Shown here one piece after another: positions 9,201-17,968 of a DNA stretch of 60,621 nucleotides. This stretch comes from Falcatimonas sp. MSJ-15. Its GTDB lineage: Bacteria; Bacillota; Clostridia; Lachnospirales; Lachnospiraceae. A program made the position numbers and the translations under genes. The stretch is taken from assembly GCF_018918265.1 (NCBI RefSeq), contig NZ_JAHLQC010000021.1, forward strand, positions 1-60,621, read 5' to 3'. The notes beneath the pieces were generated by a model, which was not told the DNA's origin, did not search any database, and saw only the letters and a list, made by a program, of their open reading frames with translations. The first letter of the stretch is position 1, and the number at the start of each line of letters is the position of its first letter.

Positions 9201-9929
9201 ATCGACTTTCTCAAGGCAAAGACCAAGTGCAGGTGCTGTCGGACCACCTTTCATTCTTTCTTCGCTATTAAGTGCCATTATTATATCTTCTGTAGTAATC
9301 TTCCCATATCCCGCTTCTAGTAGCGTTCCTGTAAGAATTCTTACCATATTCTGCAAAAATCCATTTCCATGAAAAGAAAAACTATAATATCCATTTTCTT
9401 CTTTTATATCAATTCTATCTACAATTCTTACTGTCGATTTCTTCATCTGTGGATTAATACTAAAATTTTTGAAATCATGTTCGCCCTGAAGAACCTTAGC
9501 TGCTCTTCTCATAAGTTCAAGATCCGGTTTTTTATCAAGACAATTAACAAAACGTCTCTTCCATACAGGTTTATTCTCACCATAATAGCATGTATAACAA
9601 TATGTCTTACCTGTTGCACTGTATCTGGCATGAAACTTATTACTGACTCTTTCAACATTAGTTACTACAATATCATCCGGCAAAAGTCTATTAAGTTCAT
9701 CTCTTATCTCTTTTTCATTAAGTCTTGTATGAAATCTTGCATTAGCACACATAGCTCTTGCATGCACTCCGGCATCTGTTCTTCCTGCACCAAATACTTC
9801 TGTTTTTTCACCACAAAGTTCGCTTACAACTTTCTCCATATTACCCTGAATTGTATTCTGATCCGGCTGTTTTTGCCATCCGTAGTACCTCGTCCCATCA
9901 TACATTATTGTAAATTTATAATTTTTCAT
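9195..9929 (-). CDS. truA: tRNA pseudouridine(38-40) synthase TruA
   Basis: Isomerises uridines 38-40 in the tRNA anticodon stem. The 244-residue length is normal, the catalytic aspartate lies in GAGRTDAGVHA, and the C-terminal ends with the family-typical LCLEKVDY. In many Firmicutes truA sits near ribosomal protein genes; here it lies between a surface protein gene and a small membrane protein gene. The stop codon is at the edge of a 17-bp tandem repeat array. Confidence 0.97.
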   Translation of the reverse strand: MKNYKFTIMYDGTRYYGWQKQPDQNTIQGNMEKVVSELCGEKTEVFGAGRTDAGVHARAMCANARFHTRLNEKEIRDELNRLLPDDIVVTNVERVSNKFHARYSATGKTYCYTCYYGENKPVWKRRFVNCLDKKPDLELMRRAAKVLQGEHDFKNFSINPQMKKSTVRIVDRIDIKEENGYYSFSFHGNGFLQNMVRILTGTLLEAGYGKITTEDIIMALNSEERMKGGPTAPALGLCLEKVDY

Positions 9930-10082
9930 CTTAATTTCTCCATATCTTTTAGTTTATAATTTAACTGATTAAACTCTTCTAATCTTGGTTTCTCCACTTC
10001 GTAATTTTATTGATCAATCACTATTAGATTTGGCAAATCTGCTCTTAATAATATATCATCAGATATTAAACTGTGCAAATAT

Positions 10083-10143
10083 AAAAATCCCCACAGTCAA
10101 TTTGAGAAGTTCTTATCATCTCAAATTGACTGCGGGGATTTTT
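10083..10143 (-). terminator. Strong terminator after the 71-residue membrane protein gene
   Basis: Two 25-nt arms (10083-10107 and 10119-10143) pair except for one position, with CCCCACAGTCAATTTGAGA against its complement and T5 on either strand. The stem begins 4 nt past the stop codon at 10147. Confidence 0.9.
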
Positions 10144-10146
10144 ATA

Positions 10147-10362
10147 TTATCTTACTACAGTCTTAACAAGTCCTATAACTGCTGCAATTATAAGTAATGG
10201 AACTGCCACATATACAAGGCCTGCTACTACAAGTGCTATAATAACAATTGGTGCAATAAGCGTAACAATAACTTTTGATATTGCCCATGATGCTTTAAAC
10301 GCTATCTTTAGAATATTGCTAAATATTGCTAACGTAAGTAATACGATAATTGCTGTAATCAT
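10147..10362 (-). CDS. Small hydrophobic membrane protein, function unknown
   Basis: This 71-residue protein is almost entirely hydrophobic, with two predicted membrane segments (about residues 3-18 and 31-66, the second long enough to be two) joined by a short KASWAISK stretch. AAAGGAG precedes the ATG and a strong terminator follows immediately, so it looks like a real monocistronic gene. I do not recognise a family. Confidence 0.7.
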   Translation of the reverse strand: MITAIIVLLTLAIFSNILKIAFKASWAISKVIVTLIAPIVIIALVVAGLVYVAVPLLIIAAVIGLVKTVVR

Positions 10363-10440
10363 AATTAATCGCTCCTTTTTCTGTCATTTTTCCAAGAAAA
10401 ATCTGTTTTTTAATATCAGACTAATTATCAATCATATTGG

Positions 10441-10632
10441 CTAATATGTCAACCTGACTGCTCCCACTGGCAAGCCAATGGGGTTCTGATTGTCAAGTGT
10501 AGCTTGTAATCGTACACCATTTGCAGGCTTTGGAGTTACAAGTGTAAATCTATTTGAATCAGGACTTTCATTACCAAGCAGTCCGTCGACCACATTAACG
10601 GTAAATTTCTGTTTTTCAGCAAGGAAGTACAG
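10441..10632 (-). other. Open coding-like fragment between tnpB and the element right end
   Basis: A 63-codon frame runs from just after a TGA (10633-10635) to a TAG at 10441. It reads FTVNVVDGLLGNESP, then RFTLVTPKPANG and LDNQNPIGLPVGAV. Its composition looks protein-like and less AT-rich than its surroundings, but it lacks a start and a ribosome binding site. It contains the right-end palindrome. It may be the 3' remnant of a gene into which the element inserted, or chance coding potential in the segment where a TnpB guide RNA would be encoded. I do not recognise the product. Confidence 0.4.
10463..10482 (-). mobile_element. Right-end palindrome of the tnpB element
   Basis: CCCACTGGC and GCCAATGGG flank an AA loop; on the minus strand this is a 9-bp stem with one G-T wobble and a TT loop. 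The geometry is identical to the palindrome at 12392-12411, as expected for paired ends of an IS200/IS605-family element. GTTGACATA follows on the minus strand, close to the likely cleavage site. Confidence 0.65.
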
Positions 10633-10656
10633 TCAATCTCCCTTATTATTAAGTTG
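10483..10656 (-). ncRNA. Candidate TnpB guide (omega/re) RNA region
   Basis: In IS200/IS605 elements the guide RNA spans the 3' end of tnpB and the right end. Here that corresponds to the 174 nt between the tnpB stop and the right-end palindrome. The position is the only evidence; no structure was identified, and a coding-like frame overlaps it. Confidence 0.25.
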
Positions 10657-12267
10657 TTAAGCTATTTTAATTCCACTGTTTAATACTTTAATCTTATGAG
10701 CCTTAATCCATGTGATTAGGGCTTTTTCTTTCTTGCAGCAATTATCAAATTCTGTAATGCATTTATCTTTATCTATATCCTGCGTCTTATGGTTGTAGCA
10801 ATAGAGCAGGAATGATGAATACCAATCTCTTTGTACTTCCGTACCATCTTGTAGCTTATACAATCGGTCAGACAGTTTCTTTTTGATATAGTCATCAACT
10901 GTATGGTCGTACTGTGAAGCTCTGTAATTGTTTGGTACTTCTATATATGTGCCACTCGTTGCCTTGAATTTCTTTTCCACTGTAGTCTGAAATCCAGAAG
11001 GGCATCTGTTCTTTATAGATTTACCAAAACGCTTTTTCTTATTGAACTTGCCCTTATCGTTTTTGGTAGTTTCTTTGGCTCGTCTCATAAGCCTGCTTGC
11101 GTTCTTTGGCTCTGTGACGAATATATCTCCGAGACTTCGTAAATGGTTGGCATCTTCGTTTATTGCAAGTTGCCTGTTCACTGCATTGATACGGCATAAT
11201 TCAAAATGTTTTGCTTTCAGCTTCTTATAATGATTTGAATATGTCCAAGTCTTTCGACCTTTCTTAACAGTACTATCTTCATTGTAGTTTTGAGGATTAG
11301 AGGCTCGTCTTGACCTGTCCATAGCACGATAGAGCAGGCGTTCTTTTCTTTCAGAAGTTTGTATGCTGTTACCACGTTCTGAAAGATTCTTTAAACCGAC
11401 TTCCTTGTCAGATGTATAAGCAACAGTCTGTGTACCAATATCGGCACCTATCATTCCTTTACCATACTTGTGACGAGGATTGCCATGCTTATCATATTTT
11501 GGTTTTGCTTTACCCTCGATAGTAAGATGCAGATATACCCTGTATTTACCTCGTATTATTTTAGGAACAAGCGTAGCATAGCAAGGTCTGTATGTATCTA
11601 TGCAATAAGCATCTTTTATGAAGGTATTTACCGCTTTGTTATCCACAACCTCAGGTTCGGCAAGATATGTTAAAACGGCATTTACTTCGTCCTGTTGAAA
11701 TCTGTCATTTACCTGGATTCCGAAAGTGGTTTTACCAAGTTTGAACTGCAGTCTGTCATCTTTTACAGACACTGGAATGCCACGATTTATCTGTTTTGCA
11801 CGGATACAAGGCAGTTCTCCATATTTTGAGAAATGAATAGCATTGCCATTACCATATAAGCATTTTTCGATACCTCGCCAAATATCTTCGGCTTTCGTCA
11901 GTGCGAATACAGCGTCTATACCATATTTCTTACCTATCGGTATCATGGATGTTCTGCAATATTCCCATGTAACATTAAATTGTTTTTGCATTTCGTTAAG
12001 TTGATTAGCATAAATTTTGCGTTTATCTTTATCTTTGGTGCTGCCATACAGAAATAGTAATTTACGGTATCTCTTTGTACGCAGAAGTTGGTCATAATTC
12101 TTTCTCATAAGACTAACAAGCTCATTGCCTGCTTTGCGTATCTTATCAGAAAGAGCCACAACTTTAAGCACATCGTAATAAGGCATATCGGTCTCAACAA
12201 CCAAAATATGCCTGTCAGAAAGTTTATGATATTGTTTCAGAATTTTGTTGTATTCTTTGTCACTCAT
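10657..12267 (-). CDS. tnpB: TnpB-type RNA-guided nuclease/transposase accessory protein (zinc ribbon lost)
   Basis: The 536-residue protein has a RuvC-like core. In the 542-codon longest frame the catalytic residues are D282 in GADIGTQT, E392 in FVTEP and D487 in VQRDWYSS. The zinc ribbon that normally lies between the second and third motifs has no CxxC pairs: ASQYDH stands where the first pair is expected, and no second pair appears before VQRD. I chose the ATG at 12267, with GAGGAA 10 nt upstream; the longer frame begins at a TTG without a binding site. No tnpA is present, so this is an IS1341-like, tnpB-only element. Nuclease activity is inferred. Confidence 0.85.
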   Translation of the reverse strand: MSDKEYNKILKQYHKLSDRHILVVETDMPYYDVLKVVALSDKIRKAGNELVSLMRKNYDQLLRTKRYRKLLFLYGSTKDKDKRKIYANQLNEMQKQFNVTWEYCRTSMIPIGKKYGIDAVFALTKAEDIWRGIEKCLYGNGNAIHFSKYGELPCIRAKQINRGIPVSVKDDRLQFKLGKTTFGIQVNDRFQQDEVNAVLTYLAEPEVVDNKAVNTFIKDAYCIDTYRPCYATLVPKIIRGKYRVYLHLTIEGKAKPKYDKHGNPRHKYGKGMIGADIGTQTVAYTSDKEVGLKNLSERGNSIQTSERKERLLYRAMDRSRRASNPQNYNEDSTVKKGRKTWTYSNHYKKLKAKHFELCRINAVNRQLAINEDANHLRSLGDIFVTEPKNASRLMRRAKETTKNDKGKFNKKKRFGKSIKNRCPSGFQTTVEKKFKATSGTYIEVPNNYRASQYDHTVDDYIKKKLSDRLYKLQDGTEVQRDWYSSFLLYCYNHKTQDIDKDKCITEFDNCCKKEKALITWIKAHKIKVLNSGIKIA

Positions 12268-12391
12268 GGCTTTTCTGTTCCTCAATGTACTTAATTACTG
12301 TAGCTTCGCTTATATGTCCTACTGCGTTTTATTTATACATAGCTTATATCTATTCTATGTCATTGTCAAGTCAAAGAAAAACGGCTTTCAT

Positions 12392-12411
12392 CCCACACGC
12401 AAGCGTGTGGG
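12392..12411 (-). mobile_element. Left-end palindrome of the tnpB element
   Basis: CCCACACGC and GCGTGTGGG form a perfect 9-bp stem with a 2-nt loop, 125 nt upstream of the tnpB start. It pairs with the right-end palindrome at 10463-10482 and puts the element at roughly 10440-12420. Confidence 0.65.
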
Positions 12412-12481
12412 TTTTCGCCGCAAATTTATAACGTTTAGCACCTTAACATAGTTAATATGCATATAATATCACTCTATCTTC

Positions 12482-13744
12482 TCATTCTGTCGAACCTCTT
12501 AACATATTTTCAATAAATATTCCATAGCCTTTTGTCGGATCACTTACAAATACATGTGTAACAGCTCCTATCATTTTTCCATTTTGAATTATTGGACTTC
12601 CACTAAGCCCCTGTACTATTCCTCCTGTCTTCTCAATAAGTCTGTCATCTGTAACTTTGAATACTATTCCTTTATTGCCTTTATCATTAATATCTACTTT
12701 TTGAATGTCTATATCATATTCAGAGATTATATCATCAATACAGCATATAACTTTCGCTTCACCATTCTTTATCTCATAAGCATATCCAACCGGCATATAA
12801 TCACATATACTCTGTTCTTTAAGTTCATTAACAGCTCTACTATCAAGAGTCCCAAATATTCCAAGTTCTGTATTATTTCTTATAATTCCAAGATAATTTG
12901 AATCGCCATACATAACTTTACCAACAAGTTCTCCCGGAACACCAATCTTTCCTTTTATTACTGAAAAAATATTCGTTTTATATAATTCTCCTTTTTCTAT
13001 CTCAAGAAGTTCTCCTGTATCAACATCACTTATTCCATGTCCTAATGCTCCAAAGTTAGCATTTGAATCCATATATGTCAAAGTTCCTATTCCCTGAGTA
13101 TCATCTCTTACCCATATTCCGAGCTTATATATACCTTTAATATCTTCAATTCTCTCAAGCATAACTTCTATATTCTCATCATTTCTTCTAACTTTAAGCA
13201 CCATACTGTCTTGTTCTGATTCATTAATGAGTTTTACAAGTTCTGCTTTTGTATACACATTAATGCCATCTGCACTTATTATATAATCTCCTTTTTTCAA
13301 TTTGTTTCTTGCAGGTTCACATACATTACCAAGATAATCTGTAATCTCACCTGTTCCTACCACAAGAACACCTGATGTCTCCACATATATTCCAGTCTGC
13401 ATTCCAAGTGGCATAACTTCTTTTGTATCAACAATATTAACATCTATATCTTTAATATCAAAGAGTCCAAACAATTTAAACTTTATCTTATAATTGCCTT
13501 CTTTTTGTCCTCTAATATTAATTGTTTTTGCAAGATCCACGTATACTTCGCTGTCTATATACTTAGAATCAAAAGTTCCAAGTACCGGTACATTAAGATC
13601 AATATGCTGTTCTGTTCCTGCCCCAAACGTAAGTGTATCAGGAATACTACTTTTTATATATCTGTCTGAAAAAAATATAATAAGCAATATACCTGATGTA
13701 GCAAGCAGTTTTAAAATAACTCGATACCACTTTTGATTTTTCAT
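12482..13744 (-). CDS. spoIVB: SpoIVB peptidase (S55 family)
   Basis: This serine peptidase is made in the forespore and secreted into the intermembrane space, where it triggers pro-sigma-K processing. It has an N-terminal membrane anchor (about residues 10-28), a central PDZ domain (around GVLVVGTGEITD) and an S55 domain with catalytic His in GALGHGISD and Ser in GLSGSPI. I start it at the ATG at 13744 (420 aa): AGAAAGG lies 12 nt upstream, whereas the in-frame ATG at 13756 abuts that site. recN is upstream, as in many Firmicutes. spo0A, the usual next gene, is displaced by about 10 kb. Confidence 0.95.
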   Translation of the reverse strand: MKNQKWYRVILKLLATSGILLIIFFSDRYIKSSIPDTLTFGAGTEQHIDLNVPVLGTFDSKYIDSEVYVDLAKTINIRGQKEGNYKIKFKLFGLFDIKDIDVNIVDTKEVMPLGMQTGIYVETSGVLVVGTGEITDYLGNVCEPARNKLKKGDYIISADGINVYTKAELVKLINESEQDSMVLKVRRNDENIEVMLERIEDIKGIYKLGIWVRDDTQGIGTLTYMDSNANFGALGHGISDVDTGELLEIEKGELYKTNIFSVIKGKIGVPGELVGKVMYGDSNYLGIIRNNTELGIFGTLDSRAVNELKEQSICDYMPVGYAYEIKNGEAKVICCIDDIISEYDIDIQKVDINDKGNKGIVFKVTDDRLIEKTGGIVQGLSGSPIIQNGKMIGAVTHVFVSDPTKGYGIFIENMLRGSTE

Positions 13745-13804
13745 ATTATATAACATCCTTTCTGGTATACTATAGTGAATAGCTCTTGACAACGAACCAA
13801 AAAA

Positions 13805-13832
13805 AATAAGAGAGAATCTCTTCTCTCTTATT
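13805..13832 (-). terminator. Terminator between recN and spoIVB
   Basis: AATAAGAGAGAA and TTCTCTCTTATT form a 12-bp stem with a 4-nt loop and a run of U on the minus-strand transcript. It lies 111 nt past the recN stop, so spoIVB probably has its own promoter. Confidence 0.85.
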
Positions 13833-13943
13833 ATGTGTATTTGTAATTATATAATACATTATTTTGTTTTATCAACATATGATCTCATCACTTTATATTA
13901 TCAATAGATAAATTCATCATCTATATCATAACAGATAATTTCA

Positions 13944-15620
13944 TTATTTTGTTTTATCGGCAAGTGCTTTCATCTCTCTTGCATTCTCGATTACTGCATC
14001 TGTTATCACAGTTCCTCCAAGTAATCTTGCAAGCTCTTTTATCATCCCTTCATTATCAAGCTCTTCTATAGATGTTATTGTTGAATTATTAACAACATTC
14101 TTCTCAATAAGATAATGATAATCTGCCATCGATGCAATCTGTGGCAGATGTGTTATACAAATTACTTGTCTGTTCTTGCCTATAATACCAAGTTTCTCCG
14201 ATACTTTTTGAGCTGTTCTTCCACTTATACCTGTATCTATCTCATCAAATATAAGCGTCTCTATCTCATCCTTATCTGCAAGAACAGTCTTAATAGCAAG
14301 CATAATTCTTGAAAGTTCACCACCTGAAGCTACTTTTGCAAGTGGTTTCATCTCCTCACCTGGATTAGTCGATATAAGAAATTCTATCTCATCATATCCA
14401 TTTGCAGTATAATTATCTGTCTTTTCAAATGCTATATCAAATTGTACATCAAGAAAATTCAATTCTATAAGTGCATTTTTTATGTCTTTTGACAAAAGTT
14501 CTGCTTTCTTTTTTCGAATATCTGATATCTTCTCACATAGCGCTCTTACTTTTTCTTCCTGTTCTTTGTATAGCTTTTCTGTCTCAGCTTTTTTCTCTTC
14601 ATAATTAACCAAGAGATCAAGCTTTTCTTTTCGTTCTTCAAGATATTTAAGCACATCCTCGATTGTATTACCATATTTTACTTTAAGATTATTAATCAAA
14701 TCATAACGCTCAATAATCTCTTCATATTCTTCATCACTGAATTCCATATTAGAAGTATATATATTAATATCTCTGTTAACATCATTAAGTAATGCTTCAA
14801 TATCTTCAAGCTGTGAAAAGACGGATGCAAGCTCATCATCTAGTTCTGCAAGCTTTGCAACTTCTCTTATAGCCTGACCGATAGCATAAGAAGCTGATGT
14901 GGAACTTTCATTACCAATCAGTTCATCTACCTGGGAAAGCCCTGATAATATATTCTTTGAACGGCTTATCTTAGTTGACAGCCTTGCTAATTCTTCATCT
15001 TCACCAATCTTAAGTCTTGCATTCTCTATCTCGTCAATCTCAAATTGTGTAAATGATATATCTCTTAATCTCTCATCTTCATCTGTTGTAAATTCTAAAA
15101 GCCTGTCTCTTAATTCTGAATATATCTTATATTCAGTTTTTAATTGTTCTTTTAACACTATAAGTTCATTCTTGGCATATTTATCAAGAATTGTAAGATG
15201 AGTATTATTATATAATAATGATTGGTGTTCATGTTGACCATGCACATCAATTAACTGTCTTGTTATCTTTCTTAATATTGACGCTGTACATGTCACACCA
15301 TTTACTTTAATTATACTCTTATTATTCATAAGTCGCCTTGTTATTAATATCTGACCATCTTTGGCATCAATATCATATTCATTAAGGCTCTTTATCTTCT
15401 CTGGCGAATCTATCTGAAAGAGAAGTTCAACCAAAGCATAATCGCAATCTTTACGAATAATATCTTTTGGTACTTTTCCTCCAAGTCCTATATTAACAGA
15501 ACCTATTATGATAGATTTACCTGCACCTGTCTCTCCACTTAATATATTAAGTCCATTATGAAAATAGACATCTGCTTCCTCAATAAGTGCCAGATTCTTT
15601 ACATGTAGATTTAAAAGCAT
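13944..15620 (-). CDS. recN: DNA repair protein RecN
   Basis: This SMC-like ATPase acts early at double-strand breaks. It has Walker A GETGAGKSIIIGS near the N-terminus, two coiled-coil arms, an ASGGELSRIMLA signature and the Walker B LIFDEIDTGISG. Its 558 residues are normal. GGAGG lies just before the ATG. Downstream of argR and upstream of spoIVB, which is the classic Firmicutes order. Confidence 0.97.
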   Translation of the reverse strand: MLLNLHVKNLALIEEADVYFHNGLNILSGETGAGKSIIIGSVNIGLGGKVPKDIIRKDCDYALVELLFQIDSPEKIKSLNEYDIDAKDGQILITRRLMNNKSIIKVNGVTCTASILRKITRQLIDVHGQHEHQSLLYNNTHLTILDKYAKNELIVLKEQLKTEYKIYSELRDRLLEFTTDEDERLRDISFTQFEIDEIENARLKIGEDEELARLSTKISRSKNILSGLSQVDELIGNESSTSASYAIGQAIREVAKLAELDDELASVFSQLEDIEALLNDVNRDINIYTSNMEFSDEEYEEIIERYDLINNLKVKYGNTIEDVLKYLEERKEKLDLLVNYEEKKAETEKLYKEQEEKVRALCEKISDIRKKKAELLSKDIKNALIELNFLDVQFDIAFEKTDNYTANGYDEIEFLISTNPGEEMKPLAKVASGGELSRIMLAIKTVLADKDEIETLIFDEIDTGISGRTAQKVSEKLGIIGKNRQVICITHLPQIASMADYHYLIEKNVVNNSTITSIEELDNEGMIKELARLLGGTVITDAVIENAREMKALADKTK

Positions 15621-15673
15621 TTTTTTCCTCCTTCGGTCTTTTTAAAAACCAGTCAGAATTGTAATTTACTTTC

Positions 15674-16129
15674 TTATTTGGTAGCTACTACTTTTTTTAT
15701 TTTCTCCATTAATATTAATGTATCATCTGCAGAGCGTACAGCACACATAATCGTATCATCTCCTGCTATACATCCTACAACTTCATTCCATTGCATGGCA
15801 TCAAGAGCTGCTGCTACTGCCATTGCCATACCTGATACAGTCTTTATAACAAGAATATTCTGTGCCATATCCATTGATACATAGCCATCACGTAATACTC
15901 TTATATACTTATCGCTCATCCAGCCTTCTTTATTCTGGATAACAACATATTTTTGCTTACCGCCTTCAACAGGCATCTTTGTAAGCTTTAACTCTCTTAT
16001 ATCTCTTGAAACTGTAGCTTGCGTAACATTATATCCTTCTTTGTTGAGTAATGCTGCTAATTCTTCCTGTGTCTCAATCTCATACTTACTTATTAATTCA
16101 ACTATTTTAGAATGTCTCTCAATTTTCAT
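15674..16129 (-). CDS. argR: Arginine repressor ArgR/AhrC
   Basis: An arginine-responsive transcription factor. The N-terminal winged helix contains the recognition segment ATVSRDIRELKL; the C-terminal oligomerisation and arginine-binding domain has GDDTIMC. The longest frame adds 14 residues, but the ATG at 16129 (151 aa, MKIERHSKI) has GGAG 7 nt upstream and matches the family N-terminus. It may influence the arginine-consuming polyamine operon in this window, but no ARG box was verified. Confidence 0.96.
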   Translation of the reverse strand: MKIERHSKIVELISKYEIETQEELAALLNKEGYNVTQATVSRDIRELKLTKMPVEGGKQKYVVIQNKEGWMSDKYIRVLRDGYVSMDMAQNILVIKTVSGMAMAVAAALDAMQWNEVVGCIAGDDTIMCAVRSADDTLILMEKIKKVVATK

Positions 16130-16246
16130 TATCCTACTCCATTCCTGTTTGTATGCTATGCCTTTAGCCACTTATCGTTATGTTCACTACTTATATCACT
16201 TTTAGCATACATAATATTCTTTATTATCTTTGTCTATATAATGTAC

Positions 16247-17110
16247 TTAACCATTTATCATCTTCTTGCTTATCGTCTGTAATATACTTCTTTGCTGTGT
16301 TCTTACAAGTTGTGTATGAACTTTTGCCATCTTAATCTCCACTCTGTCACCACTCACAAGATTACAATGTAATTCTCCGTCAAATGATGCCACTCTCTCT
16401 TCTTCAACGCCTTTATTATCACACATCTCAATAACAATCTTATCATTAGCACCAAGAATAATACTGCTCTTATTAAGTGAATGTGGACATACAGGTGTAA
16501 TTACAATAAGCTTCGCTCCCGGTTCTACTATCGGACCTCCTGCTGACAGATTATATGCTGTAGAGCCTGTAGGTGTTGATATTATAACACCATCTGCTGT
16601 ATATGAGTTAAAAAATTCTTCATTAACATATATCTTAAAATCAATTACTCTTAATGCACCATTTCTATTAATAACAATATCATTAAGTGCAACATTAGAA
16701 TATATATGTTCTTCAGCTATATTATAGGCATTGCCTTCTAACATCATTCGCTCATCAATAAAATATCTGTTTTCAAACAAAGCATCAATAGCTTTAAAAG
16801 TATCTTCTTTCTCAATATCAGTAAGAAAACCCAAAGTTCCAATATTAATTCCAAGCAATGGAATATTCATATCATGTAAATCTCTTGCTGCCTGGATAAG
16901 TGTTCCATCTCCACCTAATACAATAGCACATTCAGTATCAGAAGGGATAAGTTCTGCATTTGTATATTGATACTTTGTATTCTTCAAAGATACATCTGGT
17001 GACTGCATTGCGCATTTACCACCCTTTTTCTCAATATAATTCATTACTTCGTATGTAAATTCAAATTTTTCATCCTTAACTTTGTTTGTAATTATAAAAA
17101 ACTTATCCAT
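16247..17110 (-). CDS. nadK: NAD kinase
   Basis: Phosphorylates NAD to NADP. The 287-residue protein has the GGDGT motif in VLGGDGTLIQ and the NAD-binding SPTGSTAYNLSAGG segment. I chose the ATG at 17110 because GAGGG lies 7 nt upstream; the longer frame at 17134 has no such site. It belongs to the isoprenoid/housekeeping cluster, between tlyA and argR. Confidence 0.97.
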   Translation of the reverse strand: MDKFFIITNKVKDEKFEFTYEVMNYIEKKGGKCAMQSPDVSLKNTKYQYTNAELIPSDTECAIVLGGDGTLIQAARDLHDMNIPLLGINIGTLGFLTDIEKEDTFKAIDALFENRYFIDERMMLEGNAYNIAEEHIYSNVALNDIVINRNGALRVIDFKIYVNEEFFNSYTADGVIISTPTGSTAYNLSAGGPIVEPGAKLIVITPVCPHSLNKSSIILGANDKIVIEMCDNKGVEEERVASFDGELHCNLVSGDRVEIKMAKVHTQLVRTQQRSILQTISKKMING

Positions 17111-17160
17111 TAGTCTGCCCTCATTACCTTTCAAAAATAAGCTGTAATTGTATATTTATA

Positions 17161-17967
17161 CTACAACATTTCGTGTGCTTTTTCAACCACTGACTTAATA
17201 TCTACTGTTTTATTCTCATATATTCTGCCATCTGTATGTTTATTAATATATAATAAATATTCAATATTGCCTTCAGGACCTTTTATAGGTGAATAATCAA
17301 GATTAAGTACTTCAAAGCCAATACTTATTGCATAATTAATCACCATATCTATTACTTCCATATGAACTGCTTTATCTCTGACAACACCCTTTTTACCTAC
17401 TTTTTCTCTTCCGGCTTCAAACTGTGGTTTTATAAGACATACGATCTGACCATCATCAGTAAGAAGTTCTTTGACTGGTCCAAGTACTTTAGTTAAAGAT
17501 ATAAATGATACATCGATACTTGCAAAATCAATAACATCATCAATATCTGCCGGTGTCACATATCTTATATTGGTCTTCTCCATTACTACTACTCGTGAAT
17601 CCTGTCTTAGCTTCCAGTCAAGCTGTCCATGTCCTACATCTACAGAGTATACTTTTTCTGCACCATTTTGAAGCATGCAGTCAGTGAATCCTCCTGTTGA
17701 TGAACCAACATCCATACATATCTTATCGGATAATTTTACTCCGAATACATCCATAGCTTTTTCAAGTTTTAATCCGCCTCGGCTGACATATTTTAATGTA
17801 CTTCCTTTAATCTCTATATTAACTGTATCTGCAAATGTTGAGCCGGCTTTATCTTCTCTTGCTCCATCTACAAATACATTACCTGACATAATAATTGCTT
17901 TTGCTTTTTCTCTTGATGGAGCCAGATTACGGTTCACAAGCAAAACATCAAGTCTCTCTTTTGCCAT
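17161..17967 (-). CDS. tlyA: TlyA family rRNA methyltransferase
   Basis: Predicted 2'-O-methyltransferase of rRNA cytidines. The N-terminal S4 RNA-binding domain (RLDVLLVNRNLAPSREKAK) is followed by an FtsJ-like SAM fold with MDVGSSTGGFTDCML. Using the ATG at 17967 (268 aa, AAGGAGG 6 nt upstream) leaves a 1-nt gap to the dxs stop at 17969, so the two are tightly coupled. Confidence 0.95.
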   Translation of the reverse strand: MAKERLDVLLVNRNLAPSREKAKAIIMSGNVFVDGAREDKAGSTFADTVNIEIKGSTLKYVSRGGLKLEKAMDVFGVKLSDKICMDVGSSTGGFTDCMLQNGAEKVYSVDVGHGQLDWKLRQDSRVVVMEKTNIRYVTPADIDDVIDFASIDVSFISLTKVLGPVKELLTDDGQIVCLIKPQFEAGREKVGKKGVVRDKAVHMEVIDMVINYAISIGFEVLNLDYSPIKGPEGNIEYLLYINKHTDGRIYENKTVDIKSVVEKAHEML

Positions 17968-17968
17968 T

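Noticed and set aside
12268..12285. Upstream TTG start for tnpB
   Set aside because: It has no ribosome binding site; GAGGAA lies correctly placed for the ATG at 12267.
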